A DNA stretch of 64,000 nt from JABCYV01 sp963696025 (GCA_963696025.1 CAVOII010000009.1:124001-188000), one strand, 5' to 3'; numbered from the stretch's first letter, positions 52,660-62,035 are shown. Notes: generated by a model from the letters alone, not told the origin. Numbers and translations are program-made.

Positions 52660-52943
52660 CGTAAGTACCAATGTACCAATGTAATAATGTACCACAACGC
52701 CAGGCGCAGATCAGAATTACCTATTTTCCCCTGTCCGTTGGTGGGCGCCTGGCCGGCAAAGAAATGGGTTACTTGATTGAGTAGTGCCCTGATCCGCATC
52801 CATGGTGGGTTTCTTTGCGGACGGCGCTCTTTGCGCTTAGGAGGTTTGATTTTGCCGTCGGACGGTATCCTCGGCGGGGCCCGCGTTGACTTGGCTGCTT
52901 GCGCAGCCTACCATCGGAAAATCTCCTGGGAGCTGTCCGGTTG

Positions 52944-55796
52944 ATGATCAGCGAGACCATTTCTCACTACCGCGTCCTGCACCAGCTCGGCGGCGGCGGC
53001 ATGGGCGTGGTGTATGAGGCTGAAGACCTCAACCTTGGCCGTCACGTCGCCCTGAAGTTTCTGCCGGAGGAATTGGAAAAGGACCCAGCGTCTCTTGAAC
53101 GCTTCCAGCGCGAGGCGCGGGCCGCCTCCGCTCTGAACCATCCCAACATCTGCACCATTTACGAAATTGGACAGGTCGGAGGCCGCTATTTTATTGCGAT
53201 GGAGCTGCTGGAGGGCCAGACGCTCAGACAGCGTATCGGAAAACAGCCCCTGGAGATCGACGTCCTTTTAGAGCTGGCCATCCAGATTTCAGACGCTCTT
53301 GACGCAGCTCACGCCAAGGGCATCGTTCATCGCGACATCAAACCTGCGAACATCTTTGTTACGACTCGGAATCAAGCGAAGGTGTTGGACTTTGGCCTCG
53401 CCAAGCAGACTCTCAAGCCGGAAATTTTGCTGGGTGGCCCGACCCTCGGTTCGGCTGCAACGGCGGACACCGTGGGCGGCGACCTGCTGACCAGCCCCGG
53501 TTCCACAGTAGGCACGGTCGCTTACATGTCTCCGGAGCAGGCGCGGGGCAAGGAACTGGATACCCGCACCGATTTATTTTCTTTCGGCGCCGTACTCTAT
53601 GAGGTGGCGACTGGCTCGCTGCCCTTCCGTGGTGACACAGCGCCCGTCATCTTCGACGCCATTCTCAACCGGCCAGCGGTCGCCCCTGTCCGGCTGAACC
53701 CGGACGTTCCGTTCCAACTCGAAGACATCATCAACAAACTTCTGGAGAAGGATCGCGACCTCCGCTACCAGGGTGCGGCTGAGGTGCGCGCCGACCTGAA
53801 ACGCCTGAAACGTGATACCGAGTCCGGCGTGACCTCCGCGGCTACAACTTCGTCGGGTGTTCTGCGGGGGAGAACGGTGCCTCCGGCCGGCCGTCGCAAT
53901 CTCTGGAACTACGTCGTGATGGCCGTGGTAGTCGTCTCGGTCGTCGGTCTGGCGATGACGTTTTTCGCTCGCCGTGGCCGCGCCGTGATGACTGAGAAAG
54001 ACGCGATCCTGCTCACAGACTTCGTCAACACCACCGCCGATCCGGTGTTTGATGGCGCGCTCAAGAAAGCGCTGGCGGTCGATCTCGAGCAGTCACCCTA
54101 TCTCAACGTCTTCCCCGAACAGAAGGTGAGGCAGACCTTGCAATTTATGGGTCGCCCACCCGATGAGCGCATCACCAGCGAGGTAGGACGCGAGGTGTGC
54201 CAACGCAATGGCATCAAGGCGATGTTGAATGGCTCGATCGCCAACATGGGAAGCCAATACGTGATCAGCCTGGACGCGGTGAACGCGGCCACCGGAGACT
54301 CCCTGGCCAGGGAAGAGGTCCAGGCAGGCAAAAAAGAAGATGTGCTGAACTCGCTGCACGAGGCTGGCTCCGACTTGCGTAGAAAGCTGGGAGAGTCTTT
54401 AGGCTCGGTACAGAAATACGACAAGCCTTTGTCCGAGGCCACTACCTCCTCGCTGGAGGCGCTCAAGGCCCTCAGCCTGGGAGACGCTAGGCACCAGGTC
54501 GGCGATGAACTGGCGGCCCTGCCACTTTATCAGCGGGCCGTGGAACTGGATCCGAACTTCGCCATGGCCTACGCGCGCTTGGGAGCGGTATACAACAACC
54601 TGGGTCAAACCGAACTTTCGGAACAGAATCGGCAAAAAGCCTTCGAGTTACGCGACCGCGCGAGCGAGCACGAAAAGCTTTACATCATGTCACACTACTT
54701 CGCCGATTCCGGACAGCTGGACAAGGGAATCACGGCCCTCGAGCTCTACAAGCAGACTTATCCGCGAGATTCGATTCCGTACACGAACCTTGCCGCCATT
54801 TATAACCAATTAGGCCAGTTTGAGAACGCGCTGGATAACGCCCGGCAGTCAGTCGAACTCGATCCTGGCGGTCTGAGCGGATATTCCAACGTGGCCAACG
54901 CTTACGTCGGGCTCAGCCGATTGGAAGAGGCCAAAGCTACCTTAAACCAGGCTTTGCAGCGCAAACTTGCCGGATATACCACCCACCTCCAGCTGGGCGG
55001 AATCTTATGGCTGCAGAATGACATCCCGGCCATGGATCACGAACTCGACCTGGCAGCAAAGAGCGGGCCTGCCGGCGAAGCCATCCTCTTTGGATTCGAG
55101 GCTGGCATGGCCGCCTTCAATGGACAACTGCGGCAGGCGCTCGATTTCGGACAGAAGAACCGAGAAGCTGCCCAGCGGCTCGGCCTGAAAGAGGTGATCG
55201 CTAACGAGTACACTCAGGAGGCCGGGGGCGAGGCAATGTTTCTCTACCCCTCCCGGGCACGCGACAGTGCGGCACAGGCTTTAAAGATCTCGCAGTCACC
55301 CAACGTAGTGCTGAATTCAGCCTTCGCCCTGGCCCTCACTGGCGACGATCAAAAAGCGGCAAAGTTGGCGGACGACGTTGCCAAAAACCGTCCTTACGAC
55401 ACCCTGGTGCAGTTTGTGAATGTGCCCCTGGTGAAAGCCCAGATTGAAATGAATCATGGAAATCCTGCGAAGGCGATTGATCTGCTGGACAACGCCATGG
55501 TCTATGCCCGCGTGAACTCGAGCGTGTTGTATGTTCGCGCGAATGCATACCTGAAAGCCGGAAGGGCCGCTGACGCTGTCCAGGCATATCAGCGCGTCCT
55601 GGATGTGAAGAGCTTTATTGGCGCCGATCCCGTTGTACCTTTATCCCATCTCGGCATGGCCCGCGCCTACGCGTTGCAAGGCGATAAGGCGAACAGCCGC
55701 GTCGCCTACCAGAACTTTTTCGGCATCTGGAAGAACGCCGACCCAGACATTCCTGTCCTGCATCAAGCCAAAGCAGAGTACGCGAAGGTACAGTAA
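52944..55796 (+). CDS. Membrane Ser/Thr protein kinase with TolB-like and TPR extracytoplasmic region
   Basis: From the ATG at 52944, 950 residues. Kinase domain about 8-275: GGGGMGVVYEAEDL, VALKFLPEEL, HRDIKPANIFV, DFGLAKQ and GTVAYMSPEQARGKEL are all intact, so it should be active. A membrane helix follows (about 325-350; YVVMAVVVVSVVGLAM). The outside part begins with a TolB-like N-terminal segment (AILLTDFVNTTADPVFDGALKKAL) and continues as TPR repeats to the end. This is the common acidobacterial kinase layout: external TPRs sense a partner and the internal kinase signals. Targets unknown. The small operon with sigma and second kinase lies just downstream. Confidence 0.93.
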   Translation: MISETISHYRVLHQLGGGGMGVVYEAEDLNLGRHVALKFLPEELEKDPASLERFQREARAASALNHPNICTIYEIGQVGGRYFIAMELLEGQTLRQRIGKQPLEIDVLLELAIQISDALDAAHAKGIVHRDIKPANIFVTTRNQAKVLDFGLAKQTLKPEILLGGPTLGSAATADTVGGDLLTSPGSTVGTVAYMSPEQARGKELDTRTDLFSFGAVLYEVATGSLPFRGDTAPVIFDAILNRPAVAPVRLNPDVPFQLEDIINKLLEKDRDLRYQGAAEVRADLKRLKRDTESGVTSAATTSSGVLRGRTVPPAGRRNLWNYVVMAVVVVSVVGLAMTFFARRGRAVMTEKDAILLTDFVNTTADPVFDGALKKALAVDLEQSPYLNVFPEQKVRQTLQFMGRPPDERITSEVGREVCQRNGIKAMLNGSIANMGSQYVISLDAVNAATGDSLAREEVQAGKKEDVLNSLHEAGSDLRRKLGESLGSVQKYDKPLSEATTSSLEALKALSLGDARHQVGDELAALPLYQRAVELDPNFAMAYARLGAVYNNLGQTELSEQNRQKAFELRDRASEHEKLYIMSHYFADSGQLDKGITALELYKQTYPRDSIPYTNLAAIYNQLGQFENALDNARQSVELDPGGLSGYSNVANAYVGLSRLEEAKATLNQALQRKLAGYTTHLQLGGILWLQNDIPAMDHELDLAAKSGPAGEAILFGFEAGMAAFNGQLRQALDFGQKNREAAQRLGLKEVIANEYTQEAGGEAMFLYPSRARDSAAQALKISQSPNVVLNSAFALALTGDDQKAAKLADDVAKNRPYDTLVQFVNVPLVKAQIEMNHGNPAKAIDLLDNAMVYARVNSSVLYVRANAYLKAGRAADAVQAYQRVLDVKSFIGADPVVPLSHLGMARAYALQGDKANSRVAYQNFFGIWKNADPDIPVLHQAKAEYAKVQ

Positions 55797-56050
55797 AAGC
55801 TCTTTGGGGTGGCCCACTTCAAGCCGCAGCCATAGCGGTATGCTTTCTCATTGGTGTTCCTCTCTCTGTTCCTCTCTCTTGTTCTCTTATTTTGTTGATG
55901 AGACCGTACCCGAGCCCGGCAATATGGTATGCGTGAGGTAGGCCAAAGTAAAACAATGGGCAATTGTCTTGTTATGTGTGTCGCGCCTTGTCACCTCAGC
56001 ATTGCGGGTCGTACACTCCGTTTCGCTTCTCGCGGACGCGCTCCGAACGT

Positions 56051-56797
56051 ATGCCGGATGCACGCAATGTCGGCGCTAATGGGAATTTCCCCGCGACACG
56101 CTGGTCGCTCATTCTGGCGGCACGGAGCGGCCAGGTCGAGGAGCGTCAGCGCGCGCTCAATACGCTGATTGCCGCATACTGGAAGCCGGTGTACAAGTAC
56201 ATCCGCCTTCGTTGGCGGAAGGACAACGAAGAGGCTCAGGACCTGACGCAGGAGTTTTTCGCGCGCCTGCTGGAAAACGATTTCCTCGAAAGCTACGATC
56301 CGAGCCGGGCGCGACTACGCACATTTCTACGGGTATGCGTCGATCGGCTGGTCGCGAACCAGGAGAAAGCTGCCCATCGGTTGAAGCGCGGCGGCGAGCT
56401 CCAGATTCTTTCCCTTGATTTCGAATCGGCCGAGGGTGAATTGCAGCAAATCGAAATACCGTCGCCCGAAACGATGGACGACTTCTTCGCGAGAGAGTGG
56501 GTGCGCAGTGTTTTTAGCCTTGCACTGGAACGTTTGCGGCAGGACTGTGAGGAGCGGGGCAAACAGACGCGGTTTCGCTTGCTGGAACTCTACGACATCG
56601 AGGAGGGCGGCAAGAAGTTGACCTATGAACAGGTGGGTCGTCAGTTTGGATTGAAGGCGTCTGACGTCACTAACTATCTGGCCTACGCTCGCCGCGAATT
56701 TCGCCGCATCGTGCTGGAGCAACTCCGGGAGATGACCGCCAACGACGATGAATTCCGCCGCGAGGCGCGCACCCTGTTGGGTATTGATGTTCCGTGA
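56051..56797 (+). CDS. ECF-type sigma factor linked to a protein kinase
   Basis: From the ATG at 56051, 248 residues, longer than simple ECF sigmas. Region 2 lies near 40-75 (YWKPVYKYIRLRWRKDNEEAQDLTQEFFARLLE) and region 4 near 190-225 (KLTYEQVGRQFGLKASDVTNYLAYARREFRRIV). A 60-residue charged insert separates them. The stop overlaps the kinase start (GTGA), so the pair is coupled. In Planctomycetes and Acidobacteriota, ECF sigmas of this kind are thought to be controlled by a partner Ser/Thr kinase instead of an anti-sigma factor. Targets unknown. Confidence 0.87.
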   Translation: MPDARNVGANGNFPATRWSLILAARSGQVEERQRALNTLIAAYWKPVYKYIRLRWRKDNEEAQDLTQEFFARLLENDFLESYDPSRARLRTFLRVCVDRLVANQEKAAHRLKRGGELQILSLDFESAEGELQQIEIPSPETMDDFFAREWVRSVFSLALERLRQDCEERGKQTRFRLLELYDIEEGGKKLTYEQVGRQFGLKASDVTNYLAYARREFRRIVLEQLREMTANDDEFRREARTLLGIDVP

Positions 56798-57789
56798 AAA
56801 CCGGCGTCCCCATGAAGTGGCTCTCAGATTCCGCGCTTGACCGCCTGCGTGCCGCCGCCGACGCGCCCGATCTCAGCGGCACTCGTTACCTGTTGCAGGA
56901 TAAGCTTGGCCAGGGCGGTATGGGCGGTGTGTATCGCGTCGAAGACACTATACTCACGCGGCAAGTGGCGCTCAAGGTGATCGGATTCGCCGATTCCGGC
57001 GGTGAACTCGCAGCCCGACTGCTGCGCGAGGCCAAGGTGATCGCACAGCTGGAGCATCCCGGAATTGTCCCGGTGCACGACGTGGGGACTCTGCCCGACG
57101 GCCGCGTGTTCTACACCATGAAGTTGGTGCAGGGCCACCGACTGGATCAGCGCGCCGCGGAACTGGGAGGAGTGCCGGACCGACTGCGAATTTTCCGGAG
57201 AATCTGTGAAGCGGTGTCATTTGCTCATGCTCGCGGCGTGTTGCATCGCGACCTGAAGCCGCAGAATGTAATGATCGGACCTTTTGGTGAAGTGCTGGTG
57301 ATGGACTGGGGGCTCTCGAAACTGCTGGGCTCAAAGAATCCGATCGGCGAAGAAAGGCCGCACCCAGACGCGCCTCGAGTAAAGCATGCGACCGGCACCT
57401 CCCATGGCGTGATTCTGGGTACGCCCGGCTATATGGCTCCAGAGCAAGCTCGCGGGGAGGTCGCCAGGGTCGATCAACGTGCAGACATTTATTCGTTGGC
57501 GGCAATATTGAAATTCCTCTTAGCCCATCCTTTCCCTAACCGGGTACCAAAAGCGCTATCCGCGATCTGCCGTCAGGCGTCAGCAGAAGAACCACAACAG
57601 CGGTATGGCTCGGTAGAGGAGCTGGCAACTGATGTGGCACATTACTTGGATGGACTGCCGGTCAGCGCGTATCCCGAGGGTCCTTTCGCGCCCTTGTGGC
57701 GATGGGCGGCCAAGAATAGCGCCTGGCTATTGCTGGTCCTCGCCTATATTGTGATGCGCGCTTTGTTAATCATGTGGCGAATTCGGTAG
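56794..57789 (+). CDS. Ser/Thr protein kinase coupled to the sigma factor
   Basis: A 331-residue kinase starting at a GTG that overlaps the sigma stop. Motifs: GQGGMGGVYRVED (about 39-51), VALKVIG, HRDLKPQNVMIG and GTPGYMAPEQARGE. The usual DFG is DWG (MDWGLSK), a change seen in some planctomycetal and acidobacterial kinases. The protein ends with a membrane helix (AWLLLVLAYIVMRALLIMW) and a very short outside tail, so it has no sensor domain of its own. It probably phosphorylates the sigma factor or an associated protein. Its input signal is unclear. Confidence 0.9.
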   Translation: MKTGVPMKWLSDSALDRLRAAADAPDLSGTRYLLQDKLGQGGMGGVYRVEDTILTRQVALKVIGFADSGGELAARLLREAKVIAQLEHPGIVPVHDVGTLPDGRVFYTMKLVQGHRLDQRAAELGGVPDRLRIFRRICEAVSFAHARGVLHRDLKPQNVMIGPFGEVLVMDWGLSKLLGSKNPIGEERPHPDAPRVKHATGTSHGVILGTPGYMAPEQARGEVARVDQRADIYSLAAILKFLLAHPFPNRVPKALSAICRQASAEEPQQRYGSVEELATDVAHYLDGLPVSAYPEGPFAPLWRWAAKNSAWLLLVLAYIVMRALLIMWRIR

Positions 57790-57874
57790 TGTTCCTGTAG
57801 CGCGAGAAGCCTAAAGAATTTCTCGGCGGCGTTGAATAGAACCTTTGGCGGACACAATTCCGCCAGGAGGTCAC

Positions 57875-58234
57875 ATGAACAAGATAGTGCTGGGATTGCT
57901 GCTGGGCGGACTTCTGGGCATTTTCGACGGCCTCACGGCATGGTTCACGCCCGAGGTGCGGTCACAACTGCTGGGCATCGTTATTGGATCCACTTTCAAA
58001 GGCCTGATCACCGGTGTGCTCATCGGCTATTTCGCTAAGAAAGTGAATTCCCTGCCACTAGGCATCATCTTCGGGCTCGCCGTCGGCTTGATTCTTGCTT
58101 TCGCCGTGGCCGCCATGCCGAATCCCGCTGGCAAACACTATTATTTCGAAATCATGTTGCCGGGCGGCATTCTGGGGATAATTGTGGGTTACGCCACCCA
58201 GCGTTTCGGTCAAGCTCAGGTGGCCAGCAGATGA
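57875..58234 (+). CDS. Small integral membrane protein of unknown function
   Basis: From the ATG at 57875 with CAGGAGG upstream, 119 residues with four likely membrane helices: KIVLGLLLGGLLGIFDGLTAWF, LLGIVIGSTFKGLITGVLIGYFAKK, LGIIFGLAVGLILAFAVAAM and GGILGIIVGYATQRFG. Glycine-rich helices as in small channel or permease-like proteins. No named family recognised. Confidence 0.75.
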   Translation: MNKIVLGLLLGGLLGIFDGLTAWFTPEVRSQLLGIVIGSTFKGLITGVLIGYFAKKVNSLPLGIIFGLAVGLILAFAVAAMPNPAGKHYYFEIMLPGGILGIIVGYATQRFGQAQVASR

Positions 58235-58244
58235 TTGCGGCGTC

Positions 58245-58290
58245 AGCCGAGGCCTGCAGGTCCTCGCTGCACTGAGGATGACAACCAGTT
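58245..58290. repeat. Dispersed extragenic element, copy 1 (TGGTTGTCATCCT type)
   Basis: The minus strand reads TGGTTGTCATCCTCAG, followed by TGCAGCGAGGACCTGCAGG. The first 13 bases are identical to 61839-61851, where a similar but longer element lies before the last TonB receptor gene. Both copies are intergenic. Confidence 0.4.
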
Positions 58291-58349
58291 TGGTGCGTTG
58301 GCCGGGAACGCGGTAGAGTAAGCGGTCGCGAGCTTGCGAATCAATCAGC

Positions 58350-59036
58350 ATGGCCAGCGAAAGTGAAAAAGAAGCAGCGGCGCGCGCCAGCCTGCGCTTT
58401 GTACACGACGGAGATATCGTTGGCCTGGGAACAGGCTCGACCGCGGTGCATGTTGTCAACCTTCTCGGCGAGCGGGTGCGAGCTGGACTGAAGATTCGGG
58501 GAATTCCTACTTCAGTTCCCACCAAGGAGTTGGCGGCTGGCTTAGGAATCCCACTGACCACCCTCGACGAGTTTCAGCAGATTGACGTCACCATTGATGG
58601 AGCCGATGAAGTTGACCCCAAGCTTCGGCTGATCAAAGGGGGTGGCGGCGCGCTGCTGCGGGAAAAAATCATCGGATCCGCATCGCGTAAATACGTGATC
58701 ATCGTGGACTCCAGCAAACAAGTTCCCATGCTGGGGGAATTTCCGCTGCCCGTGGAGGTCATTCCTTTCGCACAGGCTCTGCTGGCAAAAAAAATTACCG
58801 CGTTGGGCGCGTCGGTCCGGTTACGGGTGAATTCTTCGGGGAAGCCTTTCATCACCGACGAAGGTCACCACATTTTGGACTGCCACTTCGGCCAAATCTC
58901 CGATCCCGACGGCCTGGCTCGCGAACTGGAGCGGATGCCCGGCATCGTGGAGCACGGCTTGTTTATTGGGATGGCGGACGTGGTTCTGGTTGGCAAGGGC
59001 GACAAGGTCTTAGAAATTGCGAGAGCGAACGAGTAA
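58350..59036 (+). CDS. rpiA: Ribose-5-phosphate isomerase A
   Basis: A 228-residue RpiA with all signature blocks: VGLGTGSTAVHVV (about 25-37), IPTSVPTKELAAGLGIPL, the catalytic DGADEVDPKLRLIKGGGGALLREKI (about 81-105) and HILDCHFGQISDP. It interconverts ribose 5-phosphate and ribulose 5-phosphate in the pentose phosphate pathway. Length and motifs are standard. Confidence 0.96.
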   Translation: MASESEKEAAARASLRFVHDGDIVGLGTGSTAVHVVNLLGERVRAGLKIRGIPTSVPTKELAAGLGIPLTTLDEFQQIDVTIDGADEVDPKLRLIKGGGGALLREKIIGSASRKYVIIVDSSKQVPMLGEFPLPVEVIPFAQALLAKKITALGASVRLRVNSSGKPFITDEGHHILDCHFGQISDPDGLARELERMPGIVEHGLFIGMADVVLVGKGDKVLEIARANE

Positions 59037-59061
59037 CCGAATACCTCTCCTCGCTACTTTC

Positions 59062-60180
59062 TCATTCTGCACCCCAAGTTTCTCTCAATACCCGATAGAA
59101 GTTCTTGCCTAAAACTTTTTCGATCACCTCAAATGAGTATCCCAGCTTGCTCAAACCGGTAGCGATGATTTCCAGGCGATCGGTTCGATCCAAATCTGGC
59201 GAGTATGGCGGGCGGTCCTCTTCGGGAGCGGCTACCCCTGACTTTTTCCGGCTGGCGATGTGCTCCGCGAATGCTTTTCGTTGCTCAGGTGTGTTCGGAT
59301 AGGTGTCCAGAATGCCGTCACTCCCAATTCCCACGTGGTCGGTCCCACAAATTTTCAGGGCGTGGTCCAGATGCTGGAGGGCGTGTTCGCGTGTCGGAGA
59401 AATTGGGCTGGCCACCAGGTACGGCATAAAGTAGATCCCGGCTACCCCGCCGTGATCCGCCAGCAACCGCAGTTCGCGGTCTTCCTTGTTGCGGGGATGC
59501 GGATGAACTGCATAGCACCCAACGTGAGTAAAGAGCACAGGTTTGCTGGAGGCCTCGATGGCCTCAGCGCTGGTGCGCTGGCCGCAGTGGCTCAGGTCAA
59601 CGGCGATGCCCCGGTCATTCATTTTGCTGATAGCTGCGTGTCCCAGCTTGCTCAGTCCAGCATTGCCGGGCTCCAAGCAGCCATCGCCATAGAGTCCGCG
59701 ATTGTTGTAAGTCAGCTGAATGATACGAACCCCGAGCCGCCGGAACACCTCGAGGCGATCCAAATTCGATCCCAGGCACTGGGTTTCCTGGAATCCCAGC
59801 ATGATGCCGATTTTTTGCTCGCGTTTGGCCTGGTCGAGGTCGGAATGGCGGCGAACCACTGACCAGTGCGCAGGATCGCTCTCAGCAATCCCGTTGACGA
59901 ACGCAATATACGAGACGGTGTCTTCGAATTCCGGCAGCGAGACTGTCCAGTTGATCGCACTCACTCCCGCTTCAAGCGCCTGTTTTGTGATCTCCGGCTT
60001 AATGGGCAGATCGAAGGAGTCCGCTCTGATGGCAGCGCACGCATCGATGACCAACGTCCTGTGATAAAGATCAGCGATCGCCGGAATAATGCCGGCCTCC
60101 TGCGCAAGAATGCGCGCCGGATCCAGTTTTAATAGACAGGCAATTTGCGCGGAGTTTGCCAGGAAAGCCCGGCGATCCAT
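59062..60180 (-). CDS. Renal dipeptidase-family protein with altered metal site
   Basis: A 372-residue peptidase M19 homologue with a Tat-type signal (MDRRAFLANSAQIACLL). Kept metal-site parts: VDLSHCGQRTSAEAIEAS, PVLFTHVGCYAVHPHPRNK and HVGIGSDGILDT. The first zinc-binding H-x-D, expected near residue 46 after the VID strand, reads IDACAAI instead, so the site is probably changed. Family members cleave dipeptides with two zincs in the periplasm. This one may have one metal, a different substrate or no activity. Divergent from no neighbour; its stop lies 25 bases from rpiA. Confidence 0.85.
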   Translation of the reverse strand: MDRRAFLANSAQIACLLKLDPARILAQEAGIIPAIADLYHRTLVIDACAAIRADSFDLPIKPEITKQALEAGVSAINWTVSLPEFEDTVSYIAFVNGIAESDPAHWSVVRRHSDLDQAKREQKIGIMLGFQETQCLGSNLDRLEVFRRLGVRIIQLTYNNRGLYGDGCLEPGNAGLSKLGHAAISKMNDRGIAVDLSHCGQRTSAEAIEASSKPVLFTHVGCYAVHPHPRNKEDRELRLLADHGGVAGIYFMPYLVASPISPTREHALQHLDHALKICGTDHVGIGSDGILDTYPNTPEQRKAFAEHIASRKKSGVAAPEEDRPPYSPDLDRTDRLEIIATGLSKLGYSFEVIEKVLGKNFYRVLRETWGAE

Positions 60181-60211
60181 GAACTACTCTCCCTTTTTTC
60201 GTGTCTCCTCT

Positions 60212-60610
60212 TCAACCCATCGCGTTCGCGTGTTCAGGCTGGACCTTGTATATCACGCGCGTTTCTCCGGCTTGGCGGTACGGATATTTATCCACTCCGA
60301 GGTATTTCTTGGCCAGCTTGTCGATGTGGGCATCGGCCCCTTGCTCGGTGATTTCCACCACCCGGCCGCGGATTTCGAGGTAACGATAGGGATTGTCCGG
60401 ATCGATAATGGTCAGCGCGACACGCGGATTGCGGCGCACATTGCGGTCCTTCTGCCGGCCCTTGGCGGAGTTGAAAACCACGTAGTCACCTTCCATGTCG
60501 CACCATACCGGCGTCACTTGAGGGCTGCCGTCCGGCATCAGCGTACCGAGACTTGCGAAAGCGCGCTTGCTGAACAGATCACGATACTTTTCCGGAATGG
60601 ACTGAGACAT
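60212..60610 (-). CDS. PPOX-class flavin/F420-dependent oxidoreductase
   Basis: A 132-residue split-barrel protein. IPEKYRDLFSKRAFASLGTLMPDGSPQVTPVWCDMEGDYVVFNSAKGRQKDRNVRRNP spans the cofactor-binding half, then RYLEIRGRVVEITE and KYLGVDKYPYRQ. The pattern fits the F420-dependent PPOX family (TIGR03618-like). It reduces a small substrate with reduced F420 or FMN; the natural substrate is unknown. Upstream of the dipeptidase homologue on the same strand, 31 bases apart. Confidence 0.87.
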   Translation of the reverse strand: MSQSIPEKYRDLFSKRAFASLGTLMPDGSPQVTPVWCDMEGDYVVFNSAKGRQKDRNVRRNPRVALTIIDPDNPYRYLEIRGRVVEITEQGADAHIDKLAKKYLGVDKYPYRQAGETRVIYKVQPEHANAMG

Positions 60611-60855
60611 GACACCTCCTGAAATAACGATCGAGAAGCTGCTGCCAAGGGATTATAGACGGGCTGCCGGACTCGCGTCACATCTCCCACCGGACGGGCC
60701 GGAAGAACGCTTCTGTTCCGCGAAGCCAGCGTTTACAATGTCAGACCTTACTCGAATTGCATAGAGTTCAATATCAGTTTTGAATTCGAGTACGGCGCAA
60801 CTTGCATTTCTGTTAGATCGTACTAAACAGTTGATTTTTCTTGGAGCCGAGAACC

Positions 60856-61785
60856 TTGACCTTACGATTTCCCAATCAGCATCGAATCCTGCCATCGCTG
60901 ATAGTTCTTTTTATCCTGCTTGGGAGCGGCAAGCCGGCCGCAGTCGCCCAATCAACCGCCGCGAATGCCCTGCCCACCATTGTTTTCATGACCGACTTTG
61001 GCGTGTTGGACGATTCTGTCGCCATCTGCAGGGGCGTCATGTATTCCGTCGCTCCTGAGGCGCGCATCGTGGATCTCACTCACCAAGTCACGCCCTTTTC
61101 GATTCTTGACGGGGCGCGGTTCCTCTATGGGGCAAGCCCGTACTATCCGGCGGGAACAGTTTTTGTGGTGGTCATCGATCCCGGCGTGGGCAGCACCCGC
61201 AAAGCGGTGGTGGTGAAATCGAAACATGGGCAATATTTTGTCCTTCCTGATAATGGCCTGATGACCCTGGTCCAGGATCGCGATGGAATTGAAGCCGCCA
61301 GAGAAATCACAAATCGTGATTGGATGATCGGAGCCGCCCTGTCCTCAACCTTCCACGGACGCGACATTTTTTCGCCAGCAGGCGCTCATCTTGCCCGCGG
61401 CGACAATTGGATTCAGGTTGGTCCGGAGCTCGATGTGAACAAACTGGTTCGGCTCGACCTCGCTCCATCGAAACTCGATCCACGCGGCTTGAGTGGTGAG
61501 GTCATCGCAACCGACGGCCCCTACGGCAATCTGGTCACTAACATCAGCGGCGAAGACTTTCTCAAGCTGGGCTATGATCGCGGACAGAATGTACGAGTCT
61601 CTATCGGAAACACGGAGACGGATCTGCCCTTCGTGCGTACCTTTAGCGACGTGCCGCTGAAGAAGCCGCTTCTATATATTGACTCACGTGGACACGTCGG
61701 CCTGGCGGTAAACCAGGGCAGCTTTACATCGACTTATGGGATCAAGCCGCCGGTGCCGATTTTTATCCCGCGCGCAAAAAACTGA
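60856..61785 (+). CDS. Exported SAM hydroxide adenosyltransferase (DUF62) homologue
   Basis: I chose the TTG at 60856 with GGAG nine bases upstream; the TTG at 60841 is also in frame. The N-terminus is a signal peptide (ILPSLIVLFILLGSGKPAAVAQ), unusual for this family. The enzyme core is complete: FMTDFGVLDDSVAICRGVMYSV (about 44-65), IDPGVGSTRKAVVV, LPDNGLMTLV, FHGRDIFSPAGAHLARG and ATDGPYGNLVTNI. Family members use water to split S-adenosylmethionine into adenosine and methionine; related halogenases need a chloride-site loop not evident here. SAM is a cytoplasmic metabolite, so an exported enzyme is puzzling. Confidence 0.8.
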   Translation: MTLRFPNQHRILPSLIVLFILLGSGKPAAVAQSTAANALPTIVFMTDFGVLDDSVAICRGVMYSVAPEARIVDLTHQVTPFSILDGARFLYGASPYYPAGTVFVVVIDPGVGSTRKAVVVKSKHGQYFVLPDNGLMTLVQDRDGIEAAREITNRDWMIGAALSSTFHGRDIFSPAGAHLARGDNWIQVGPELDVNKLVRLDLAPSKLDPRGLSGEVIATDGPYGNLVTNISGEDFLKLGYDRGQNVRVSIGNTETDLPFVRTFSDVPLKKPLLYIDSRGHVGLAVNQGSFTSTYGIKPPVPIFIPRAKN

Positions 61786-61838
61786 AAACCGAATCACGAG
61801 GCAAAAGTCAAGCATCGGTAGTTCGTGGTGGTGCGGTT

Positions 61839-61944
61839 TGGTTGTCATCCTGAGCAAGCGTTCCTTGCGCAGTGAAAGCCTGCCCTGAGCGTAGTCGAAC
61901 GGGATCTGGGCGAACCGCGCGAGGCGTCGCGCTAGTGGCGACGC
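61839..61944. repeat. Dispersed extragenic element, copy 2, with hairpin
   Basis: TGGTTGTCATCCTGAG (61839-61854) matches the element at 58245-58290. It continues with CCTGCCCTGAGCGTAGTCG and ends in a perfect 7-bp hairpin: GCGTCGC (61924-61930), loop GCTAGTG, GCGACGC (61938-61944). It lies between the SAM hydrolase and the last TonB receptor gene and could end transcription of the former. Confidence 0.45.
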
Positions 61945-62035
61945 AACAATCGCGAGTTCGGCTGGCTTCCTTCTCAACCTGCAGCACTACTTGAGTCTCT
62001 AATAGAGTTCAATGTATATCCTGGGAGAAAAGCAT

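Noticed and set aside
60856..61785. Fluorinase/chlorinase reading of the DUF62 protein
   Set aside because: The core fits the hydroxide adenosyltransferase group; no halide-site loop insertion could be recognised, so halogenase activity is not supported.
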